In this document: piece by piece, positions 1 through 6,700 of the stretch
How the letters are laid out: every line of letters starts with the position of its first letter
Numbering within the stretch: the stretch's first letter is position 1
DNA from: Clostridiaceae bacterium Marseille-Q4143
Lineage (GTDB): Bacteria > Bacillota > Clostridia > Lachnospirales > Lachnospiraceae
Direction: 5' to 3'
Assembly (NCBI GenBank): GCA_018228645.1
Contig: CP073693.1
Coordinates: 2,924,416 to 2,988,415 of the forward strand
Length of the DNA stretch: 64,000 nucleotides
Notes under the pieces: generated by a model
What the model was told of the DNA's origin: nothing
The model's input: only the letters and a program-made list of their open reading frames with translations
Database searches by the model: none
Translations under genes and position numbers: made by a program

Positions 1-249
1 TGCAGATGAATGATCAATCTGATGGCGAATTGCATATTCTCCATGTTCCAGAATGTCGTTCATATAGTCCTGGAACTCCTGTCGTGTTTTGCCCATATCA
101 TGGATCAAAGCCGTCACCTGAACAATATACCGAAATAATTCCAGTGGACAATTCTTCTCCGCCAGATAACGAACATTTTCAAGATGTACTTTTAAACTCT
201 GAATTTCCTTTGTTTCAGAATTTACATGCCCGATGTATTTTTCTTCCAT
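1..249 (-). CDS. cas3: CRISPR-associated Cas3, N-terminal HD nuclease part (cut by left edge)
   Basis: The 83 codons visible are the start of a Cas3'' HD nuclease, the DNA-degrading enzyme of type I CRISPR systems. Seen: H8 in YIGHV, QSLKVHL at 17-23, the HD pair at 50-51 in LIHDMGK, the EFQDYM segment (58-63), and DHSS at 79-82, all in the order typical of Cas3 HD domains. The ATG at 249 has an AAGGTG ribosome site eight bases upstream. The helicase part and the remaining cas genes would lie beyond the left end. A cas3 that opens the operon, and the QSL..HL sequence, point to type I-C, but that is inference because no Cascade gene or repeat array is in the window. The downstream frame is open to base 1. 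Confidence 0.85.
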   Translation of the reverse strand, partial: MEEKYIGHVNSETKEIQSLKVHLENVRYLAEKNCPLELFRYIVQVTALIHDMGKTRQEFQDYMNDILEHGEYAIRHQIDHSSA

Positions 250-320
250 ATAGCATTCACCTTTGTTAACTTTTATTCAATATTCAGTTTTTTCTTTTCG
301 TTTTTTGTGCTATATATACA

Positions 321-349
321 ATCATAGCATGGATTTTTTTATAAAACAA
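321..349 (-). promoter_or_regulatory. Proximal promoter of cas3
   Basis: Read on the minus strand: TTGTTT, a 17-base spacer, then TATGAT, with a TGC extended -10. The predicted start is near 314, giving a leader of about 65 bases before the cas3 ATG. The region is very AT-rich, so chance matches are possible; the extended -10 adds support. A stronger candidate lies farther upstream at 553-581. Confidence 0.45.
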
Positions 350-425
350 TCATATTTCACGCATCTCCTTTGTAATTTTAAATTTTTGAAATGGAAAAAG
401 GGAGCGAATGCCCCAGAGAAAATAA

Positions 426-455
426 TTGACAAATTATAATTTAATACGTTAGAAT
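426..455 (+). promoter_or_regulatory. Promoter of a putative small RNA
   Basis: A perfect TTGACA (426-431), an 18-base spacer and TAGAAT (450-455) on the plus strand. No coding region follows before the terminator at 503-536, so this promoter would drive only a short RNA starting near 462. Confidence 0.55.
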
Positions 456-461
456 AAATTT

Positions 462-538
462 GCTGAGTAATTCTAAGTTATTATAATTTAAAATTACTTT
501 CTAAAACCTTCGGATTGCCAGATCTGAAGGTTTTTTCT
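462..538 (+). ncRNA. Putative small RNA antisense to the cas leader
   Basis: About 77 bases between a consensus promoter (426-455) and an intrinsic terminator (503-536). An inverted repeat with arms AGTAATT (466-472) and AATTACT (492-498) would form a first hairpin, and the terminator forms the second. There is no ATG and no ribosome site, so it is unlikely to encode a peptide. It runs opposite to any cas transcript started at the 553-581 promoter and would be fully complementary to that leader. No known RNA family is recognised. Confidence 0.4.
503..536 (+). terminator. Rho-independent terminator
   Basis: Arms AAAACCTTC and GAAGGTTTT pair perfectly, extended by GGAT/ATCT-type pairs around a GCCA loop, followed by a run of six T on the plus strand. 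Read on the minus strand the U-tract is only four long, so against cas-directed transcription it would be at most an attenuator. Confidence 0.75.
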
Positions 539-552
539 TTTTCCATAGTTTC

Positions 553-581
553 ACTATAATACATTCAATATTATATGTCAA
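553..581 (-). promoter_or_regulatory. Strong distal promoter aimed at cas3
   Basis: On the minus strand: TTGACA (581-576), a 17-base spacer, TATAGT (558-553). This is the best promoter match in the gap. It reads toward cas3, with a start near 546 and a leader of about 300 bases that crosses the 503-536 hairpin. Its -35 box abuts the 584-617 segment matched by the pseudo-spacer described at 706. Confidence 0.6.
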
Positions 582-600
582 CATTAATTTCTTTGTATTT

Positions 601-620
601 ATTTTTAATATTAACATAAA
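601..620 (-). promoter_or_regulatory. Putative Cascade target site for the crRNA-like RNA
   Basis: Minus-strand bases 617 to 608 read ATGTTAATAT, identical to the first ten bases after the repeat-like element (706-715). After two mismatches, five more bases (605-601) match 718-722. The three bases 5' of the site on this strand are TTT, close to the TTC motif used by type I-C systems. The site lies between the minus-strand cas promoter (-35 at 576-581) and a plus-strand promoter whose TTAACA -35 (611-616) falls inside the match. The function is inferred. Confidence 0.4.
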
Positions 621-638
621 TATATAATTATATAATAT
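611..638 (+). promoter_or_regulatory. Candidate promoter of the crRNA-like RNA
   Basis: TTAACA (611-616) followed at 16 bases by TAATAT (633-638); a perfect TATAAT also sits at 631-636 but with a short 14-base spacer. A start near 645 would give an RNA of about 105 bases ending at the 731-752 terminator. The DNA here is almost pure A/T, so promoter calls are weak. Confidence 0.35.
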
Positions 639-675
639 AGTTGTAGTTATATTGAAAGTATGATAAATTATCATT

Positions 676-752
676 GTCGGATTAATTCAATCCGTGAGTT
701 GAAAAATGTTAATATCTAAAATGAAAAAGACTGCTTTCACAAGCAGCCTTTT
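676..752 (+). ncRNA. crRNA-like RNA: degenerate CRISPR repeat, pseudo-spacer, terminator (CreR/CreA-like candidate)
   Basis: Bases 676-705 follow the plan of a type I-C repeat: GTC, a stem GGATT (679-683), loop AATTC, stem AATCC (689-693), then GTG and a tail AGTTGAAAA, against the type I-C tail GTGGATTGAAAT/C as I recall it. The 3' tail matches at 9 of 12 positions. From 706 a pseudo-spacer follows and runs into an intrinsic terminator. Its first ten bases match a site between the two divergent promoters upstream. Known family: CreA and CreR RNAs mimic crRNAs next to cas operons and steer Cascade, with seed-only pairing, to repress promoters. Assignment here is inference; the true repeat of this locus is outside the window. 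Confidence 0.45.
731..752. terminator. Bidirectional intrinsic terminator
   Basis: CTGCTT (731-736), loop TCAC, AAGCAG (741-746), flanked by A-rich sequence on the left and CCTTTTTTC on the right. It serves the Rpn gene on the minus strand and ends the crRNA-like transcript on the plus strand. Confidence 0.8.
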
Positions 753-757
753 TTCAT

Positions 758-1606
758 TCATAATCCAAATTCTAAATATAGCTTTTGTCGATATTCTTTA
801 TTCGAAACCGCCTTCACCAAATCGTTCATTCTATTCATTTTCAGCAACTGTCTATTCAACGAATTAAGTCTTTCTTCTCCCCTCTCCAAACTACTCTTCA
901 TCTGCGTATTATAATCCCTCACCGCTTTTTCTCTTGCTTCATACTCTAGGCGTTTCCGATCATCTGCACTCATCTTCTTCAGGAGTTCATATGCTTCATC
1001 GATATATTCATCTTTTTCTGCCATCTTCTCAAAATCCTCCCTACATTTTCCATTTAGAAATCGTGTCCATTTTAAAAGTCCATTTTCATTCTGCTCTTCT
1101 GGTGGTAATTTTTTCAACTCCAGAATATGTAATTCCAGCAAATCCGTATATTCGCTGTTTTTTTCGTCTCTCAATGTGATCTTTCTGTAAAAATCATAAT
1201 CGTTTTCAAAATGAATGAAATCCAGAAAGCTCACATGAATACATTTTTTCAGTTTATCGTAAGTATCTCCTTTTCCGATCTGACCGGTAAACATTCTACA
1301 CAGATAAAATAGAATCCGATTAGTCCAGTAGTCATATTTCGCCACCTGCATTTCCATTCCTACCTGAGTTCCATTTTCCAATTTGATCAGTACATCCAAG
1401 ATTCCCAGTTTTCCATCCGGATATTCTTCTGTTGTACTGGTTGGCAAAAGCTTTGTTCCAGCAATTTCTTCTGGACTTATTCCAAGCAATGCTGAAATAA
1501 TACCTTTTCGTACTTTTGAATTCTGCATCAGTTCTTTAAAACAGAAATCAGAAGTAGGAAGCATGATGAAATCATCCTTTTTCTGTATAACCGTGTTTTC
1601 TGACAT
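758..1606 (-). CDS. Rpn family recombination-promoting nuclease / PD-(D/E)XK putative transposase
   Basis: A 282-residue protein of the Rpn / PDDEXK_2 family, DNA endonucleases linked in E. coli to RecA-independent recombination and often mislabelled transposases. The core is visible: LGILD with D71, then GMEMQ with E85 and Q87, the usual D...ExQ triad of this fold. The C-terminal 90 residues are charged and helical (YEAREKAVRDYN), as in other family members. The ATG is preceded by AAAGGGG. It is flanked by its own terminator and no terminal repeats are seen, so it behaves as a stand-alone gene rather than part of an insertion sequence. It sits beside the cas locus, but a functional link is not shown. 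Confidence 0.85.
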   Translation of the reverse strand: MSENTVIQKKDDFIMLPTSDFCFKELMQNSKVRKGIISALLGISPEEIAGTKLLPTSTTEEYPDGKLGILDVLIKLENGTQVGMEMQVAKYDYWTNRILFYLCRMFTGQIGKGDTYDKLKKCIHVSFLDFIHFENDYDFYRKITLRDEKNSEYTDLLELHILELKKLPPEEQNENGLLKWTRFLNGKCREDFEKMAEKDEYIDEAYELLKKMSADDRKRLEYEAREKAVRDYNTQMKSSLERGEERLNSLNRQLLKMNRMNDLVKAVSNKEYRQKLYLEFGL

Positions 1607-1879
1607 AAATGCCCCTTTCTTCTTACGAGAACTGAAGGAAAGAAATTTTCAGGCATTCCATGTCCTCTGCCTTCCATCCCGGAAGTGAACTCTTTCTTCC
1701 CGTAGTCTCCATATTCCATTGTGTTCATTGTCGGGAAGATTGCTCGATCTGAGCTCCGAGAATGAGATTTGACACGTTATTAAGATACGTGCACCGAAAG
1801 CATGATCACTTCCAGTGCACTTTTAGAATAGCATACAGTTTTGCAAAATGCAACATCAAATAGATGATATTGAAATAAT

Positions 1880-2149
1880 TTACTCTTCCCCATCCATCGC
1901 CATATATGCATTGGCGATTCGTCTGTAGTCGAATTCTTTTTTAATCTGCTGCACGGTGAAATCATCACCATCCATGATACATTCGTAGATATACCTACCC
2001 TCATCATCAATCGTGTCATCTTTCACAACCGCACCGACTACATAATGTTTCTCTTCAAAATCAAATTCATCGACAACCGCCATCTCCACATCAGAACCAT
2101 CTTTTGCTGTTACATGAAATGTCACATATTCTTCCATTATTTCTTCCAA
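1880..2149 (-). CDS. DUF1292 family protein
   Basis: A small acidic protein (89 residues) matching the DUF1292 family of Firmicutes: an N-terminal beta-rich segment EYVTFHVTAKDGSDVEM, then DEFDFEEKHYVVG and a C-terminal helix (IKKEFDYRRI). Function unknown. The best start is the TTG at 2149, which has AAAGGAG nine bases upstream; the ATG at 2137 lies too far from that site. No membrane segment. The 273 bases between it and the Rpn gene show no gene. Confidence 0.75.
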   Translation of the reverse strand: MEEIMEEYVTFHVTAKDGSDVEMAVVDEFDFEEKHYVVGAVVKDDTIDDEGRYIYECIMDGDDFTVQQIKKEFDYRRIANAYMAMDGEE

Positions 2150-2204
2150 CGTTTTACACTCCTTTATTTTGTGTCATTTACCCGAGGTATGCTTTCAGAA
2201 GTAT

Positions 2205-2780
2205 TTACTCCTTTTTCAATCGTTCCCGACACGCTTTCCAGTTTGGATAAACCTGGTCAAGAATTCCGTAGAAATGCACATTATGTCCGCGTTCCAGAAG
2301 ATGCGTCAGTTCGTGGACAACCACATATTCAATACATTCTTCCGGGTAAGCACCCAGCCACAGACTGATAGAAATATTTCCGTTTTTTGTATTACAGCTT
2401 CCCCACTGGGATTTTGTTTTACGAATAGTCACCTTGTTGCTGCAGACGCCGAGAATCGGCTCCCATTTTCGAAACATACCGGGAAGCAGTTTCAGAAGCC
2501 GGTCGCGGTAAGCAGGTGCCATTTTTTCTTTTTCCAGTTCTTTCCGAAATTTTTCCTCGTCGGTCGGAACTGACTGTTGTTTTAATTTACGTTCATAATT
2601 ATCCAGCCAATGCCGGATATGCGGAGTCTCCAGAGCCAGCAGTCCTGCCTTATAAGTCGCACTGTATGGAATAGACATGAGAATCACATGAGGATTGTCT
2701 CTCTTGATTCGCACATTTGTATTTTTTACATTTTTCTTCGTAATCTGAACGGTGTACTGTTTCCAGATAAAGCTTTTCAT
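2205..2780 (-). CDS. YgjP-like M48-type metallopeptidase (DUF45)
   Basis: A 191-residue zinc metalloprotease of the YgjP/DUF45 group. The HELTH motif (in VVVHELTHLLERGHN) gives the two zinc histidines and catalytic glutamate, and SQWGSCNTKNGNISIS is the family signature. No signal peptide, so probably cytoplasmic; substrates unknown. The start chosen is the ATG at 2780, whose ATGA overlaps the stop codon of the upstream kinase, suggesting translational coupling; longer versions of the frame run into the kinase gene and are not supported. Confidence 0.85.
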   Translation of the reverse strand: MKSFIWKQYTVQITKKNVKNTNVRIKRDNPHVILMSIPYSATYKAGLLALETPHIRHWLDNYERKLKQQSVPTDEEKFRKELEKEKMAPAYRDRLLKLLPGMFRKWEPILGVCSNKVTIRKTKSQWGSCNTKNGNISISLWLGAYPEECIEYVVVHELTHLLERGHNVHFYGILDQVYPNWKACRERLKKE

Positions 2781-3721
2781 GACAACACTGTATCTCCGTT
2801 TGTTTTCATAAATTCTCTTACCCTGCCATCTGTCAGCTTTGCCTCGGAAGCACCGACAAACAATGTACTGTAAGAACCTGCTGCGCAGGCATATCTGCAA
2901 GCGTCCTCCATGGAATCCCCTTCCAGAATTCGGTAGATAAATGCAGCGGACATACAATCTCCTGCCCCGGTAGTATCCACCGGACGTACTGGAATTGCCG
3001 AAATCCACCCTGAAAAATGTTTATCTGAACAATAGCAGCCTTCAGAACCACATTTAATAATGACATGATCACTTCCCAGATTTCGAAATACACGCGCTGC
3101 CTCCTCCGCGGTCTCTGTTCCTGTCATATTTAAAACATCATAGAGGCTTGGAAGGAAGTAATCAATTTCCGGAAGAAACGGTTCTATTCCTGCAAGGCCC
3201 AGTCCCTGCTTATCTGCCGCCAGATCCGCAAACACACGAATGTTCTGGTGATGGGCTGTCTGAAGATATGGCAGCAATCCGTTCCACTCCAGTTCCGGCA
3301 TGGAGAAAAGACTGGCCAGTGAAATTGCCCTGCAGTCTTCGGGAAGCACTTTCGGTAAATCTTCCGCACACAACGTGCTGTGCGCTCCCTGCACGGAAAA
3401 AATATGTCGTTCCCCTTCAGGATTAATCAGCACCATGGCCGTTCCTGTCCGTATGCCTTCTTTTGATCGTACAAAAGAAACATCTACATTTCTTTCCTGT
3501 AATGCTGCTCTCAACATCTGGCCGGTGCTGTCATCTCCTGTGCATGCACATAATGCCGTATCCACCCGAAAATCCGCCAGATGAATACTCTGGTTTACGG
3601 CATCTCCGCCCGGAAGAATCCGAATATCGGAAATCCTCTGTTTTTCTTTCCAGTTTACAGAGTTTTCTATCGGTGTAGCTGCAATATCCATCACCGCAGA
3701 ACCAATGCATAGCACTTTCAT
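2777..3721 (-). CDS. PfkB family carbohydrate kinase
   Basis: A 314-residue ribokinase/PfkB-fold kinase that phosphorylates a sugar or nucleoside. Seen: the N-terminal GSAVMDI segment, the sugar-binding glycines in ILPGGDAVNQS (36-46), and the catalytic signature DTTGAGD near residue 250 containing the base aspartate. The substrate cannot be read from sequence; ribokinase-like, fructokinase-like and 2-keto-3-deoxygluconate kinase-like roles are all possible. It overlaps the M48-type protease by four bases and begins four bases after the activase gene ends, so the three likely share a transcript. Confidence 0.9.
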   Translation of the reverse strand: MKVLCIGSAVMDIAATPIENSVNWKEKQRISDIRILPGGDAVNQSIHLADFRVDTALCACTGDDSTGQMLRAALQERNVDVSFVRSKEGIRTGTAMVLINPEGERHIFSVQGAHSTLCAEDLPKVLPEDCRAISLASLFSMPELEWNGLLPYLQTAHHQNIRVFADLAADKQGLGLAGIEPFLPEIDYFLPSLYDVLNMTGTETAEEAARVFRNLGSDHVIIKCGSEGCYCSDKHFSGWISAIPVRPVDTTGAGDCMSAAFIYRILEGDSMEDACRYACAAGSYSTLFVGASEAKLTDGRVREFMKTNGDTVLS

Positions 3722-3725
3722 GTCA

Positions 3726-6700
3726 TCAGGCTCCCTTCTGCTGCGTTTTCTTCTGCTCCTCCTGCCGTCTTTCTTCTTCTGCAGCCGCCTTTGTATTCAT
3801 AATCAACATCTGCAGCCGATTCTCAATATTGGCAAAGCTCACATCCGGATCATAGTCCAGCGGCAGAATCTGGACATTCGGATACAACTCCTTCAGGCGT
3901 TTGGAAATACCTCGTCCTACCACATGATTCGGCAGACATCCAAAGGGCTGCAGGATAATAAATGCCTTACATCCATGTGCGGCATGATGAAGAATTTCCC
4001 CCGGAATGAGTACACCCTCTCCCGCGTCAAAGGTGTGATGAATGATCGGATCACTCTCCTTTACCAGATCCTGCATTCTGCATGCTTTCTCATAGAGCGG
4101 ATGAGCCAATGCAATCTCATCGGTCATATCATGTGCCATATTGAATACTTTATCTACAATCGCAAACCAGGCTTTCTTATCCAGTGGTTTCTTCAGATGA
4201 TATTCCCGAATCTGAGATCCCTGGTAAAAATATGTCTTGCGGATGACATCCGTCATCTTTGCTTCGATAATTTCAAATCCGTTCTGTTCCAGATATTTTT
4301 CAATGTCATGGTTTGCTCCTGGATGGAAATTCAGAAGATACTCACCTACAATCAGCACACCGGGCTTCGGCACACTGCGGTCATACTCTACTTCTTTCAT
4401 GATTTCGATTGCCTTCCGGAATCCCTTTTTTGCTCCCGGAACACCGGATCTCATCATTCCGTAGATTACCTGATCCATAGCACGCTCAAATGCCGCATCC
4501 GCACTTCCGTTTATTCTTTCATAAGGACGGATTTTTCTGAGCAGTTCCTCCAGTGCATCAATCATGGGCAGGGCAAATGCTATGCGCACTGCTGATAGCA
4601 TATTCATCTTAAAGCCCGGATGCATATGGTGAACATCCACATCATCGTTGGTAAGCACCGGAACATCTTCATAACCGGCATCGTCCAGTGCCTTTCTGAG
4701 CAGCGCACCATAATGTGTAAGACGGCAGTCCCCTACATATTTTCCCATACCCACTGCTACTTGCTGTCCATCATATTTTCCGCTTCTCAACGCTGCCAGT
4801 GCTTCGCCGATGACAATCTGTGCCGGGAAACAGATATCATTATGAACATACTGTTTTCCCAGACGGATGGCATCTTTTCTTCCCACTTCCAATGGTACTG
4901 CACGGATACCCTGTCCGGAAAGAGCAGCAGACATAACACGGCAAAATGCATGAGAGGTATTCGGTACCAGTACGATTCGTTCTTTTCTGCACTTTTTTGT
5001 AAATTTCACTGGGTACGGATCAGAAAGAGCATGTATTTCCCGATGCATATGAAGTTCCCGGCTCATCTCTACTGTCTCTATAAAGGATCTCACACGAATC
5101 TTCAGAGGTCCCTGCACATCACTTTCATCCAGCTTCAGAATCAGCGGCGTCTTTCCTGAGATTTCCTTCATCATACGGATAATCTCATCGGAAAGATATG
5201 CGTCATGACCACATCCGAAACTTACAATCTGTACATATTCCAGATGCTCACTTTCTGCCGCAAGCACTGCGGAAGAAAGCATTCTGGCATGATAATTATT
5301 CACGATATCCAGTCTGCTGTTGCTCAGATCCACCTCCGTCACACCCGGAACAGAATCTGCCGTCAGCACTGGAATTCCCATACTGGTAAACATTTTCGGC
5401 AGATCATGGTTCACCAGCGCATCATTCTGATAAGGTCTGGATGCAAGAACCACTGCATAACGACCTTCTGACCTCACCTGTTGCATCACTTTTTCCCCGG
5501 CATCTTTCAGCTGTCTTTCAAACGATGTCTGTGCCTGGTCAGCCGCCTCTATGGCTTTTTTTGTGATATCCGGTGAAATATCAAACGTATCTTTCATATA
5601 AGCGGCGAGCTGCCGGTTCCGGTCTTCCGTCCGATACCAGTGAAATAACGGAGCATCAAAGGGAATATGAAAACGTTTTTCCGGATTATCAGAATTGCGG
5701 ATGACAATCGGATATCCCTTGACGATCGCACACATAGATTCACTGGTGCTGGCTGTATTTTCCGAAGATACGGTTGTAATCGTCGGCATAAAGATCCGGT
5801 CTACATGATGCTCTGCCAGATTCCTGATATGGCCATGTACCAGTTTTGCCGGAAAGCATACCGTATCGGAAGTCACTGCTGACAGTCCGCTTTCATAGAT
5901 TTTTCTGGTACTTTTGTCTGAGATCTGCACCTGATAGCCAAGTGAACGGAAGAAGGTGGTCCAGAACGGCATGGTATCCCAGTAAGACAATACTCTCGGA
6001 ATTCCAATAACCGTTTCTTTTTCCGGCAAGAGCTTTGAATAAGGATACTCTTCAAACAACAGTTTTTCCCGCAGATCAAAAAGATTCGGAACGGCATCCT
6101 TTTCTTTCCGTACTTCTTTCAATTTTTCACGTACTTTTGCATCCTTCGGATCACCGAGAATCTCGCCACGCTCACAGCGGTTATTGGTAATCCAGGAATT
6201 TCCGTTGGAAAATTTCACAATCGTTCTGCGGCAGTGGTTCGTACAGAACGGGCACGGCAGATTTGCTTCCCTGCTGTATGAAAAATCATCCAGTGCATCC
6301 AGTCCGATAAAGGATGCTTTCTTCTTTCCTGCCTCAAACTGTTCTTTTGTAATCAAAGCCACACCGATGGCTCCCATGATACCCGGATACGGTGCACGGA
6401 TAACTTCACGCCCCAGATACTGTTCCAGTGCGCAGAGTACGGCATCATTTTCAAACGTACCGCCCTGCACCACAATACGGTCTCCCAGAGAGTCTACATT
6501 GGAAATACGGATGACTTTGGTAAATACATTTTCAATAATAGAACGACACAGTCCCGCCATAATATCTTCCGGAAGCTTTCCGTTCCGCTGCTCGGTAATA
6601 ATACTGCTGTTCATAAATACTGTGCAGCGGCTGCCAAGAGCTGCCGGATGCTCAGATGAGAATGCGGCAGAAGCAATTTCCTGCATGGGAATATGCAGAT

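Noticed and set aside
640-675. A second degenerate repeat ending in ATTGAAAG (651-658)
   Set aside because: The tail resembles a repeat end, but no GTC or properly placed stem precedes it and the gap to the next unit is only 17 bases.
250-757. A CRISPR array near cas3
   Set aside because: Only one degenerate repeat-like unit is present; there are no regularly spaced identical repeats in the window.
758-1606. The Rpn-family gene as a transposon
   Set aside because: No terminal inverted repeats or target duplications were seen; Rpn proteins are usually encoded alone.
1528-1728. A 66-codon minus-strand frame overlapping the start of the Rpn gene
   Set aside because: No clear ribosome site and no recognisable domain; it overlaps a well-supported start.
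3705-4595. A 296-codon plus-strand frame opposite the activase
   Set aside because: It is the mirror of a well-conserved coding region and has no family features.
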